A stretch of DNA of 36,418 bases from Candidatus Nomurabacteria bacterium (GCA_943356375.1 CALRET010000003.1:1-36418), one strand, 5' to 3'; shown: positions 17,447 to 24,610, numbered from the stretch's first letter. A program made the numbers and translations. Notes: generated by a model from the sequence alone, not told the origin.

Positions 17447-18133
17447 TTAAATAATATATTTACCATCTTTATCATCCCTGATAAGTCTCCCTTTCTCAAG
17501 AGTGATCACGCGTTTACCTATAGAATCAATAACTCCACGATTATGTGTCGTTAAAATAACCGTTGTTCCAAGATCATTAATCTTCTTCAAGATCTGCACT
17601 ACTTCATAAGTATTCACTGGATCAAGATTTCCTGTCGGTTCATCAGCAATAATAAGTTCGGGTTGATTAATTATGGCACGTGCAATAGCAAGACGTTGAC
17701 GTTCACCGCCAGACATTTGATGTGGAAAATGATACATTTTACTCGTTAAATCCACGAGATCGAGTACATGTGGAACATCACTCATAATTTCTTCTTCATC
17801 TTTACCTGCTGCTTCCATAGCAAAAGCGATATTTTCATATGCAGTTTTATTTGCAAGGAGACGAAAATCTTGAAAGACAACTCCAATGCGACGACGATAA
17901 TTGGTAAGTTCTTTATGTTTCAATGCGTGAATATTTAGTGATTCAAAAAATACAGAACCTGCTGTTGGTTTTTCTTCACAAAGTAAAAGCTTGATAAGAG
18001 TTGTCTTTCCGGCACCAGAATGTCCGACAACTGAGACAAATTCCCCGGGTGCGACAGAAAATGTCACATCTTCGAGTGATGCGTCGTTTCCTCCTTGTGG
18101 ATATACTTTTGATACATTATTGAAATAAATCAT
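17447..18133 (-). CDS. ftsE: Cell division ATP-binding protein FtsE
   Basis: 228 residues, a single ABC ATPase. Walker A is GHSGAGKTTL (about 37-46), the Q-loop is VVFQDFRLL, the signature is MSGGERQRLAIARA and Walker B is LIIADEPTGNLD. The H-loop is TTHNR. Family-specific features such as the PTAGSVFFESLNIHAL region and a short C-terminus support FtsE rather than LolD. ATP hydrolysis by FtsE gates FtsX. The promoter lies about 100 bases upstream, and the intervening leader contains two inverted heptad repeat tracts. Confidence 0.95.
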   Translation of the reverse strand: MIYFNNVSKVYPQGGNDASLEDVTFSVAPGEFVSVVGHSGAGKTTLIKLLLCEEKPTAGSVFFESLNIHALKHKELTNYRRRIGVVFQDFRLLANKTAYENIAFAMEAAGKDEEEIMSDVPHVLDLVDLTSKMYHFPHQMSGGERQRLAIARAIINQPELIIADEPTGNLDPVNTYEVVQILKKINDLGTTVILTTHNRGVIDSIGKRVITLEKGRLIRDDKDGKYII

Positions 18134-18139
18134 TGGGAC

Positions 18140-18174
18140 AGTTACTAGTTGATAGTTTATAGCTTGTAGAAAAA
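18140..18174. repeat. Heptad repeat tract 2a (AGTTnnT / AGCTTGT)
   Basis: Units AGTTACT, AGTTGAT, AGTTTAT, AGCTTGT and AGAAAAA follow each other with a period of 7. The tract lies in the ftsE leader. Confidence 0.8.
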
Positions 18175-18200
18175 TACTTGTTGTATTTTGAATTCCCTGT

Positions 18201-18235
18201 AAGCTACTTTCTACTATCTACAAACTAGTTTCTAT
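18201..18235. repeat. Heptad repeat tract 2b, inverted relative to 2a
   Basis: Units AAGCTAC, TTTCTAC, TATCTAC, AAACTAG and TTTCTAT have a period of 7 and are the reverse complement of the 2a type. The two tracts can pair (TAGCTT with AAGCTA, ACTAGTT with AACTAGT) into a long imperfect hairpin in the ftsE leader. Confidence 0.8.
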
Positions 18236-18261
18236 TATACCCTACTTGAAAAAATCAACAA
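18234..18261 (-). promoter_or_regulatory. ftsE promoter (TTGTTG-16-TATAAT)
   Basis: On the minus strand TATAAT (18239-18234) follows TTGTTG (18261-18256) by 16 bases. The leader of about 95 bases contains tracts 2a and 2b. Confidence 0.5.
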
Positions 18262-18288
18262 ATTCCCGAACACTATAGCACCATAAAT

Positions 18289-18317
18289 TTGACATTTGTG
18301 TGATAAATATGTTAAAT
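18289..18317 (+). promoter_or_regulatory. Promoter of the alpha-CTD protein gene (TTGACA-17-TTAAAT)
   Basis: A consensus -35 TTGACA (18289-18294) is followed after 17 bases by TTAAAT (18312-18317). Transcription would start near 18324, about 21 bases before ATG 18345. The two upstream in-frame starts (18300 and 18309) lie before the -10 box or overlap it and are excluded. Confidence 0.65.
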
Positions 18318-18344
18318 TATGTCCAGAAATTAGAACTTTTTATA

Positions 18345-19679
18345 ATGAGCAAAAAAGTGGACGGAAAGATGCTTTCCTATATACGGCAAGCGTTTCTGAT
18401 GAATATCCCTTTACCACTCATCGGTAAAGTCTGTGGGATCAACCATCTAACGATCGGACGGTATACTGAAGATATACGAGACCAAGTAAAAAAGATGACT
18501 AGAAATGGTCTAACAATGAATTTATTGAAACTGTATGTTTCCACAGCAATTGAACCAAAAGAATTTGGAGCATTACTCGGATATGCAAAAAAGACTGAGC
18601 GAGTACTCTATGAATACTTGAAATTAAATGTATGGAAACTCTATATTCAGGGAGTGTGTGATTCAGTGAACAGATATTCGAGATTGTCTTTCGAAGAAGG
18701 TATACCTGATTCGTATCAGAAACTTATATTACATCTGGTGAGAGAATACAGGGTATCATTGAATCAGGAAGAGGTATTCCATAAAATTCTTTTGAAAATG
18801 CATGGAAGTGGAATATACCCGAAAGCGATGATCAGAAATCCGACAAAATCTATACAACCGATTTTGGAAGACATCTTAGTTGATGAACGAAAAAAAGTTG
18901 GGTATGCAATATCTGTTGCGTTCTATAAACAACTTCGTTCTTTGATTATGGGGAGTGAACTGCCGAAACAACATAGAGCGGCATTGGTATTGAGTTTTGA
19001 TCTACCAGAAGAAGATGCACCAGTGGAGTACAAAGAGTTTTTCAGCGAGTATCAAACAAATATACCAAGAGACCGAGCATGCAGAGAAGCCATTCGCAGA
19101 CTGCGATCTCATATGATGTTATCAGATTTACCGGAAAACTGGAGCCAGGTCGTTGAGTCACATATCACTCATGAAACAAAAGTACGGTCATTGGATATTA
19201 AAGTATCTCAATTGCATAATGAATTGATTGAGGAGAAAAAATGGAAAGACGATATTGATAAATATCCTGTTTCCTATTTAGTAAAATTCATTCACGATCA
19301 CATGACTGAGGATACATCACTCCCTGTTCAAATTCAAGAAGCGCTACTTATGTATGTGCCTGAGTATAAGAAGAAAGTAGAGGCGTCAGGTGTTCCCACG
19401 GAATTTTCACCATCTATGCTGGCATTTCTGATACAACCTATTCAAGATTTGGACATGAGTGTGCGTACGTATAATTGCCTACGCGCTGCTGATATTTTTT
19501 ATGTGTGGCGAATTTTTAATTATAACAGAAATGATTTTTTAAAATTCAGAAATTTTGGCAAAAAAAGTCTCACTGAGCTTGATGATTTTGCGCATGGTAA
19601 AAATATGCACTTTGGTTTCAAGTATGATACCGCAACATTTAATTATCTGTTAAGTAAGACAAATAACGGCAAACCGTAA
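18345..19679 (+). CDS. Orphan RNA polymerase alpha-CTD protein with HTH and sigma-region-4-like segments
   Basis: 444 residues. The C-terminal domain (about 363-425) is a clear RNA polymerase alpha-CTD: DLDMSVRTYNCLRAADI, then FLKFRNFGKKSLTEL. It keeps the residues that in E. coli alpha bind the UP element (R265, N268, G296, K298, S299). The N-terminal 45 residues (PLIGKVCGINHLTIGRYTED) look like a helix-turn-helix. The segment 205-257 (LPKQHRAALVLSFDLPEE ... RACREAIRRLRSH) resembles sigma region 4. This could be a transcription factor that touches promoter DNA in several places, or a sigma-like or alpha-like accessory of RNA polymerase. Only the alpha-CTD is certain. It has its own consensus promoter and terminator and is divergent from ftsE. 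Confidence 0.75.
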   Translation: MSKKVDGKMLSYIRQAFLMNIPLPLIGKVCGINHLTIGRYTEDIRDQVKKMTRNGLTMNLLKLYVSTAIEPKEFGALLGYAKKTERVLYEYLKLNVWKLYIQGVCDSVNRYSRLSFEEGIPDSYQKLILHLVREYRVSLNQEEVFHKILLKMHGSGIYPKAMIRNPTKSIQPILEDILVDERKKVGYAISVAFYKQLRSLIMGSELPKQHRAALVLSFDLPEEDAPVEYKEFFSEYQTNIPRDRACREAIRRLRSHMMLSDLPENWSQVVESHITHETKVRSLDIKVSQLHNELIEEKKWKDDIDKYPVSYLVKFIHDHMTEDTSLPVQIQEALLMYVPEYKKKVEASGVPTEFSPSMLAFLIQPIQDLDMSVRTYNCLRAADIFYVWRIFNYNRNDFLKFRNFGKKSLTELDDFAHGKNMHFGFKYDTATFNYLLSKTNNGKP

Positions 19680-19683
19680 CAGT

Positions 19684-19705
19684 AAACCCCGCATGTGCGG
19701 GGTTT
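19684..19705 (+). terminator. Intrinsic terminator of the alpha-CTD gene
   Basis: AAACCCCGCA pairs with TGCGGGGTTT around TG and is followed by T residues. Confidence 0.9.
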
Positions 19706-19724
19706 TTATTTAAGTAATTACTTC

Positions 19725-20117
19725 TTACTTTTTCTTTGTTATCTTCCAAGCGAGACGATGTCCATACATCTCCCTTCCATGGGGATAATCAAATTCGGTA
19801 ATTATGTACCCCATATCCTCAAGTCTTTTTTTAACATTTTTAAAGCATTGAAGATCTCTTGATTTATAATACCCCAAATGTTTGGATATATTATCTTTAC
19901 TAATACCATTCATAAGAACAGTCTCTTTACTAAATCTTTTTGGAATGATCTCAAATTTTGTAACAATATCTTTACCTTTTTCAATGACAGCTTTAGTGTC
20001 TCGAAGATAATGAATAACACCAGCAAGTATTTGAATTTCATCATGTAGTGTTTGAAGATCACTGGCCTGCTTTGAGTTACATACCAGGGTTTGCCCTGGT
20101 ACAACAATATTTTTCAT
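19725..20117 (-). CDS. Hypothetical protein
   Basis: 130 residues, cytosolic, not recognised. The middle part (SKETVLMNGISKDNISKHLGY) and the C-terminal part (KNVKKRLEDMGYIITEFDYPHG) could be a winged-helix-like arrangement, but there is no clear motif. The ending KITKKK is basic. It has its own promoter (TTGCAT-17-TACTAT) and about 20 bases of leader, and follows prfB on the same strand. Confidence 0.6.
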   Translation of the reverse strand: MKNIVVPGQTLVCNSKQASDLQTLHDEIQILAGVIHYLRDTKAVIEKGKDIVTKFEIIPKRFSKETVLMNGISKDNISKHLGYYKSRDLQCFKNVKKRLEDMGYIITEFDYPHGREMYGHRLAWKITKKK

Positions 20118-20143
20118 ATATTAAAACATGTATTTCTAAAAAA

Positions 20144-20172
20144 ATAGTAGCACGAATTTACAATATATGCAA
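20144..20172 (-). promoter_or_regulatory. Promoter (TTGCAT-17-TACTAT) of the hypothetical gene
   Basis: TTGCAT (20172-20167) and TACTAT (20149-20144) are 17 bases apart on the minus strand; +1 falls near 20137. Confidence 0.55.
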
Positions 20173-20185
20173 GTACCTAGCTATA

Positions 20186-21064
20186 CTACAATTTCTGTTG
20201 TGCTTCAATAAATTCATCAAGTTCGCCACGCTCTAACACTGAATCAGCATCGCCAGTCTCAACACCAGTACGCAAATCTTTGACCAGTTTATACGGATGG
20301 AGAACATAATTTCTGATCTGATTCCCCCATTCGATATCAGTCGTCTTAGCGATCTGCATACTTTCTTCAAGACTTTTTTTCTCTGCTTCGGCTTTTGCAA
20401 ACAGTTTTCCTTTCACGAGTTCAATCGCTTTTTGCTTATTCTGTTCCTGAGAACGTTCACTGGTTACATGCACCGTTATGCCGGTCGCCGTATGCGTTGC
20501 TCGAACAGCAGTCTCCCGCTTGTTTACATTCTGTCCACCTGGACCACCTGATTTTGAAAATTCTACTTTAATATCAGCGTCTTTAATTTCGGGTAATTGA
20601 CCATGTACAATTTTAGGAACTATTTCAACCAAAGAGAAGCTCGTATTTCTTTTTTGTTTGGAATTAAATGGAGAAAGACGGACCAATCGATGTACACCTG
20701 ATTCACGTTTGAGTGCACAGTAAACACCTTGCCCAATGACTTCAATTGAAATATTACGATATCCGCCATTGTCATTTTTATTCTCATGAATGAGCGACAC
20801 AGACCATCCTTTCTTTTCAAAATATTTCATATACATTCGAAGAAGCATAGCTGAGAAATCTTCGGCATCATCTCCACCTGCACCAGAGAGAATCGAAAGT
20901 AATGCACCACCTCGGTCGAAAGCACTACTGCCCTCTTTTTTATCTTTCAGATCTCTGAGTTCTTTAAGTACTTCCTGTGCATGAAGTTTATCATTCCAAA
21001 AATCTGTTGATATCATTTCTAATTCAAGTGATTCTATTTTCTTTTGTATATCATTGGTATCCAT
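20186..21064 (-). CDS. prfB: Peptide chain release factor 2, shortened domain 1
   Basis: 292 residues against about 365 in E. coli. The codon-recognition tripeptide is SPF (131-133), the RF2 signature for UGA and UAA. The catalytic GGQ lies at 176-178 in SGGPGGQNVNKRETAV. The C-terminal QIRNYVLHPYKLVKDLRTG segment is also typical. The shortening lies in domain 1: the first helix (LELEMISTDFWNDKLHAQEV) is kept, but roughly 60 residues up to ILSGAGGDDAEDFSAML are missing. No programmed frameshift site (CTTTGA) is seen near the start, which lies 5 bases after the DedA stop. The protein should still terminate at UGA and UAA. It probably shares an operon with the DedA gene. Confidence 0.92.
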   Translation of the reverse strand: MDTNDIQKKIESLELEMISTDFWNDKLHAQEVLKELRDLKDKKEGSSAFDRGGALLSILSGAGGDDAEDFSAMLLRMYMKYFEKKGWSVSLIHENKNDNGGYRNISIEVIGQGVYCALKRESGVHRLVRLSPFNSKQKRNTSFSLVEIVPKIVHGQLPEIKDADIKVEFSKSGGPGGQNVNKRETAVRATHTATGITVHVTSERSQEQNKQKAIELVKGKLFAKAEAEKKSLEESMQIAKTTDIEWGNQIRNYVLHPYKLVKDLRTGVETGDADSVLERGELDEFIEAQQKL

Positions 21065-21069
21065 AACTA

Positions 21070-21711
21070 TTATTTACTTGATTTCTTTTTTAACAAACGA
21101 TACAAGAGAAATGCTCCGACCCCAAGCGTAATACACACGAGTATAATATTCTCAATGGTACCCAAACTTCCCGCAAGCGAAGTATATGAATTACCTAATT
21201 TCCATCCAATAAACCCAAGAACAAATGCACGAGGAATTGTCCCTAAAAATGACAATAGAGTGTACTTAAATAAATTCATCCTAATAACTCCTGAAAGAGT
21301 TGAGAGGACCACAGATGGAATTGCTGGAATTGTTCGTGCAATAAAAAATGCAAATTCATCTTTAGTTGTATGTGAAAATTTATCCTCAAATTTTTCAATC
21401 ATGTCCCATGACACGGTGAAAAATTTCCCATATTTTTCTATAATCGGTTTTCCTCCCATATATCCGATTGCATAAAATACCAGAGATCCTATCGCAAGCC
21501 CAAGTGACGCCGGTAACGCCACATGCGTGAATAAAAAAATAACACTTGAGAGAGATGTTTCCATCCCTTGTAGCATAAAGAACCCTGCTCCCAGCTGAAC
21601 TAATGCCGAAGGAATCACCGATATAACCTCTTCAATAACAGATCCAGCAAATACGCCAGTCGCACCCCACGATAAGATGAGTTGATGGATGATTTCGAGA
21701 ATATGTTCCAT
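21070..21711 (-). CDS. DedA / VTT-domain membrane protein
   Basis: 213 residues with several membrane segments and the DedA/VTT (SNARE-associated) signature. An early acidic segment, VIEEVISVIPSALVQLGAG, is followed by YMGGKPIIEKYGKF, then FFIARTIPAIPSVVLSTLSGVIRMN, the conserved region with its arginine, and FLGTIPRAFVLGFIGWKLG near the end. DedA proteins act in membrane lipid movement and proton-motive-force balance. The C-terminus RLLKKKSSK is cytosolic and basic. It is directly upstream of prfB with a 5-base gap. Confidence 0.88.
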   Translation of the reverse strand: MEHILEIIHQLILSWGATGVFAGSVIEEVISVIPSALVQLGAGFFMLQGMETSLSSVIFLFTHVALPASLGLAIGSLVFYAIGYMGGKPIIEKYGKFFTVSWDMIEKFEDKFSHTTKDEFAFFIARTIPAIPSVVLSTLSGVIRMNLFKYTLLSFLGTIPRAFVLGFIGWKLGNSYTSLAGSLGTIENIILVCITLGVGAFLLYRLLKKKSSK

Positions 21712-21801
21712 AATCAGTATATTATCACAAAACCGCCCTCTTTAATCAGGGGGTATCTTTTAAACATCACTAGAATTCACTTTAGCGAAATAAGGTAATA
21801 A

Positions 21802-21827
21802 AAAAGCCCTCCTAGCTGAGAGCTTTT
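21802..21827 (-). terminator. Terminator of the hypothetical gene at 21827
   Basis: A 10-bp stem with one mismatch (AAAAGCCCTC with GAGAGCTTTT) is followed on the minus strand by a T run. It starts at the stop codon. Confidence 0.75.
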
Positions 21828-22423
21828 CATTCATCCAATTCTTCTCGATTGCGTTTCCATTCCACAATTTTCTTTTGGACTTCGCGCGGAAATATACCCT
21901 CTCCTTGTATAGACCAATTCCAGATGCGTATTGCATTATCTTCACCGAGCATTCTTTCGAAATATTTCAGTGTAAATTTTTGCAATTCTAGGATTTTCAT
22001 ATGCTTCTCATACCAAGAAGGATCAATGGTATTTTCCTTGATTGCTCGTTTGAGGCTATATGGATGATCGGGAAAATAACAATGCAAATTATACTTAACG
22101 ATCTCATACACAAATGTCATCGTGAGCACAAAATTATTTTCAACCGCTTTTTGTTTGATCCGATCAAAGTACCATCCATGAGTGTGCGCAAGTTGTTCGA
22201 GTGGCTCCCGATGTAGTACTTGGTGTCTCTCGATACGGACAAAATCGCAAACGCAGAGAGTTTCCTCAGACTGATTCTTACCATTCATAAGATTCACTGC
22301 TGGTGAAGGATAATATGAGGATCCAGCATCATACAAATGCATATTTGTAGGCACTGTTTTTGGTTGAAACAATATTACTTGCTGACTAAAACCGTTCGGA
22401 GACGGGATAAGAACTGCTTTCAT
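21827..22423 (-). CDS. Hypothetical protein
   Basis: 198 residues. I do not recognise it. It has no signal peptide or membrane segment. The N-terminus (MKAVLIPSPNGFSQQVILFQ) is beta-like, the middle part is helical with a HTHGWYFDRI segment, and the C-terminus is charged (KIVEWKRNREELDE). It stands alone between tRNA-Thr and the DedA gene, with its own terminator. Confidence 0.6.
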   Translation of the reverse strand: MKAVLIPSPNGFSQQVILFQPKTVPTNMHLYDAGSSYYPSPAVNLMNGKNQSEETLCVCDFVRIERHQVLHREPLEQLAHTHGWYFDRIKQKAVENNFVLTMTFVYEIVKYNLHCYFPDHPYSLKRAIKENTIDPSWYEKHMKILELQKFTLKYFERMLGEDNAIRIWNWSIQGEGIFPREVQKKIVEWKRNREELDE

Positions 22424-22494
22424 GATAAATAACTTTTTTGTAACTATATCAAAAACTCCCAGAAAGTCTACTTGGGATACCTTTCATTCTGATT

Positions 22495-22540
22495 GCGGAG
22501 CCGTTGAGCAGGATTGAACTGCTGAACCTTACAGGTTCTG
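22495..22540 (-). other. Orphan tRNA 3' half (T-arm plus acceptor strand)
   Basis: On the minus strand this reads GGTTC, then a T-arm AGCAG-TTCAATC-CTGCT and CAACGGC. It closely resembles the 3' half of the adjacent tRNA-Thr but has the canonical T-loop. No matching 5' acceptor strand (GCCGTTG) or D-arm exists in the 95 bases between them. It is either a decayed tandem duplicate, an att-like copy left by an integrated element, or the 3' end of an unusual RNA. The gap contains two hairpins: GCTTGGG/CCCAAGC near 22597-22616, and ACCTTTTG/CAAAAGGT bracketing 22542-22591. Confidence 0.6.
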
Positions 22541-22639
22541 TACACCTTTTGGATTTTTTATTTCGATTACTTATAAAAACTCTCAAAAGGTCTTGCGCTT
22601 GGGTCCCACCCCAAGCTCACTCGTCATTCACCCCCTTAG

Positions 22640-22712
22640 AGCCGTTAAACAGATTTGCACTGTTGACCTCGATATTACCAATATCGTGCTCTACTACCTG
22701 AGCTATAACGGC
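22640..22712 (-). tRNA. tRNA-Thr(GGT) with unusual T-loop
   Basis: Acceptor GCCGTTA/TAACGGC is a perfect 7 bp. The D-arm is GCTC-AGGTAGTA-GAGC, the anticodon stem CGATA/TATCG has loop TTGGTAA (anticodon GGT), and the T-stem is AACAG/CTGTT. The T-loop is TGCAAAT, so position 55 is G instead of the near-universal U, which should weaken the D-loop contact. Base 73 is T. It has a good promoter upstream. Confidence 0.88.
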
Positions 22713-22746
22713 TCTAATGGGACCAATGAGTAAGGAAACAGACTTC

Positions 22747-22775
22747 ATACTACTCGTTTTTCTTTATTTTTTCAA
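22747..22775 (-). promoter_or_regulatory. tRNA-Thr promoter (TTGAAA-17-TAGTAT)
   Basis: TTGAAA (22775-22770) and TAGTAT (22752-22747) are 17 bases apart on the minus strand, with +1 about 28 bases before the tRNA. Confidence 0.6.
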
Positions 22776-22779
22776 GCTA

Positions 22780-22814
22780 AATTAAAAAACAGGATGTATC
22801 CCTGTTTTTTAATT
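22780..22814. terminator. Strong bidirectional hairpin terminator
   Basis: AATTAAAAAACAGG pairs with CCTGTTTTTTAATT around a 7-base loop. It ends the small membrane protein gene on the minus strand and separates it from tRNA-Thr. Confidence 0.85.
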
Positions 22815-22819
22815 AAATA

Positions 22820-23152
22820 CTATTTCTTTCCGTGTGTACTAATTGATTTCCAATGTTTCTTTAATTCTTTGACCATCTTTTCGACATCCACAGAATCAAT
22901 AGATTTTACTGCTCCATATTTCTTTGCCACAACATCAACCACTTGATGATATGCAGGCTCAGAAACTTCTTTCATTTTTTCTATTTTCTCAATAATTTCA
23001 CCTTTCATTTTAATCATCCATCCTTTTGTCTTCTTTATATTTTTCTCTCCATTAGGACCGAAGAAAAAATATCCTGCTGCCGCAAGCGCTGCAACACTAG
23101 CCGTTACCGCAAGCACCTTTACTCCTGTATTATTTTTGGGTTTTATTTTCAT
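22820..23152 (-). CDS. Small single-pass membrane protein (YtxH-like layout)
   Basis: 110 residues from ATG 23152. A basic N-terminus (MKIKPKNNTGVK) is followed by one membrane helix (about 13-32, VLAVTASVAALAAAGYFFFG) and a lysine/glutamate-rich helix, as in YtxH-like or gas-vesicle-like stress proteins. The function is unknown. A TGC-TATACT extended -10 box (about 23185-23193) places the mRNA start near 23178. This rules out the longer reading that begins before it and supports the chosen start. Confidence 0.6.
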   Translation of the reverse strand: MKIKPKNNTGVKVLAVTASVAALAAAGYFFFGPNGEKNIKKTKGWMIKMKGEIIEKIEKMKEVSEPAYHQVVDVVAKKYGAVKSIDSVDVEKMVKELKKHWKSISTHGKK

Positions 23153-23202
23153 CTTTTTATATACATTATTAATAGACGGAAAGAAGTATAGCATATACTA
23201 TG

Positions 23203-23787
23203 TCATTCCTTTCTATTTTTCTTCTTCTTGTGACAGAAACAAGTAACTTCATGATCATGAACCATACCAATACCTTGCATAAATGCATAGCAGATAGTCG
23301 ATCCAACAAATTTAAATCCTCGCTTTTTAAGATCAAAACTCATAGTATCCGATATGCTTGATGTGCTTGGTAAACCCGTAGTACGTGTCCACGCATTGTA
23401 AATAGTTTTACCACCAACAAATGACCAAATATATTTTGAAAAAGCACCAAATTCTTTTTGAATTTTCAAAAATTCTTGTGCGTTTTTTATAGTACTAGAA
23501 ATTTTGAGACGATTACGAATAATACCTGGATTTTCCATAAGTCTCTCCACATCCTTTTCGGTAAATCGAGCTACCTCCTTTGGGTTGAAGTCTCTATATA
23601 CTTTTGCAAAATTATCGCGTTTGTGAAGTATTATTTTCCAGGAAAGCCCAGCCTGATTCGTATCAAGTACAATTGCTTCAAATATATCTCGATCATCGCG
23701 TTTCGGTACACCCCAAACAGTATCATGATATGTTTTCATTTGTTCGTCATTCCCTGCCCACGCGCATCGTATTTTTTCTTTCTTCAT
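23203..23787 (-). CDS. tag: DNA-3-methyladenine glycosylase I
   Basis: 194 residues with the Tag signature. RCAWAGNDEQMKTYHDTVWG contains zinc ligands C8 and H21. Further family segments are LDTNQAGLSWKIILHKRDNF, NPGIIRNRLKI, YIWSFVGG and the C-terminal MVHDHEVTCFCH that supplies the other zinc ligands. It excises 3-methyladenine from alkylated DNA. The extended tail is lysine-rich. The ATG lies at the end of a long inverted repeat in the leader, so its translation may be controlled by RNA folding. Confidence 0.95.
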   Translation of the reverse strand: MKKEKIRCAWAGNDEQMKTYHDTVWGVPKRDDRDIFEAIVLDTNQAGLSWKIILHKRDNFAKVYRDFNPKEVARFTEKDVERLMENPGIIRNRLKISSTIKNAQEFLKIQKEFGAFSKYIWSFVGGKTIYNAWTRTTGLPSTSSISDTMSFDLKKRGFKFVGSTICYAFMQGIGMVHDHEVTCFCHKKKKNRKE

Positions 23788-23907
23788 CCCGTTAGAGATA
23801 GGAAATCTGCTGATTTCCGTATTTAATTAATTGTTTGTAATTTCAACCATGTACATATTTTACCTTTCTTGTTAAATCTAATATAACTCTCTGATCTCTA
23901 ACGGGAT
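23786..23907 (-). other. Leader RNA of tag closed by a 14-bp inverted repeat that includes the start codon
   Basis: ATCCCGTTAGAGAT on one side and ATCTCTAACGGGAT on the other are perfect 14-base arms, 94 bases apart. The inner arm contains the first two bases of the tag ATG, so the closed form would bury the start codon. Inside lie a small hairpin (GGAAATC/GATTTCC) and a short frame, ATGTACATGG..., of nine codons. Confidence 0.7.
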
Positions 23908-23921
23908 TCAATATATGTACT

Positions 23922-23930
23922 AGTATAACA
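23922..23930 (-). promoter_or_regulatory. tag promoter, extended -10 (TGT-TATACT)
   Basis: TATACT at 23927-23922 on the minus strand is preceded by TG with one spacer base. +1 falls near 23915, eight bases before the outer arm of the leader hairpin. No good -35 is visible because the region is the adjacent terminator. Confidence 0.5.
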
Positions 23931-23952
23931 AAAACCCGCTCATGCGGGTTTT
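23930..23952 (-). terminator. Terminator of the HAD gene
   Basis: AAAACCCGC pairs with GCGGGTTTT around TCAT. On the minus strand it is followed by T residues and then the tag promoter. Confidence 0.85.
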
Positions 23953-23958
23953 TATACT

Positions 23959-24585
23959 TCAAATCTTAATACTCAGAGAACTAAAAAAGTCTATAGTCTT
24001 TTTTTCAAGCTCGACTTCAGTCTTCCAGTTAAATAAAAATGTCTCAAATCCTAAAGAATCAGCCTTCACTACATTTTTAAGACTGTCATCAACAAAGAGG
24101 ACATCTTTAGGCAGAAGATTAAACTGGTTACACGCTTCCATAAAAAATTCGTCTTGTTCTTTGTTTGTGTGTGTACAACAAGAAAACAATTTGAATTCAA
24201 ATGGATCGTCAAGTCTCAAATTAGTAAGAATTATATCTTTCTTATCTCGTGGACAGTCAGACAATAGTCCGATTCTGTACTCATATAAAGACTTTATATG
24301 ATTCCATAAATATTCATTTCTATCGACTTGTAAAACAATATCTCGTACTGCTGTAATACTGTTAACATGAAATGTCTGTGATAAAACATTCCAAAATTTA
24401 ATAGTATTCACATTCCCTTTGGTAAAATCATCCGAACCTATACTAATAAGAATTTCTTTTATCTCTTCTTGAGTAAGTCTACTTTTATTAGCATTCGTAA
24501 AAAGATATTCAACCAATGATTCAAAACGAATTTTATCGAATACCCCATGCCAATCAAAAAGAATGGCTCGTACTGCTTTCAGCAT
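23959..24585 (-). CDS. HAD-superfamily hydrolase-like protein
   Basis: 208 residues. HAD motif I is ILFDWHGVF (D10; the usual second Asp is His), motif II is GLLSDCPRD, the motif III lysine region follows around FKLFSCCTHTNKEQ, and motif IV is VLFVDDSLKNVVKADSLGF. The cap is helical, as in the class IA phosphatases. The loss of the second aspartate is like the FDxGGV branch and may alter activity. The frame is open to a TTG at 24639, but that TTG is the -35 element, so ATG 24585 is used with a leader of about 19 bases. Confidence 0.8.
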   Translation of the reverse strand: MLKAVRAILFDWHGVFDKIRFESLVEYLFTNANKSRLTQEEIKEILISIGSDDFTKGNVNTIKFWNVLSQTFHVNSITAVRDIVLQVDRNEYLWNHIKSLYEYRIGLLSDCPRDKKDIILTNLRLDDPFEFKLFSCCTHTNKEQDEFFMEACNQFNLLPKDVLFVDDSLKNVVKADSLGFETFLFNWKTEVELEKKTIDFFSSLSIKI

Positions 24586-24610
24586 ATATTGTATTATTAC
24601 TTCTTTTACA

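Noticed and set aside
22495-22712. tmRNA (ssrA) or tRNA-Tyr at the stray T-arm
   Set aside because: The expected 5' half, the tag-peptide frame and the class II variable arm are absent, and the sequence aligns best with the neighbouring tRNA-Thr 3' half.
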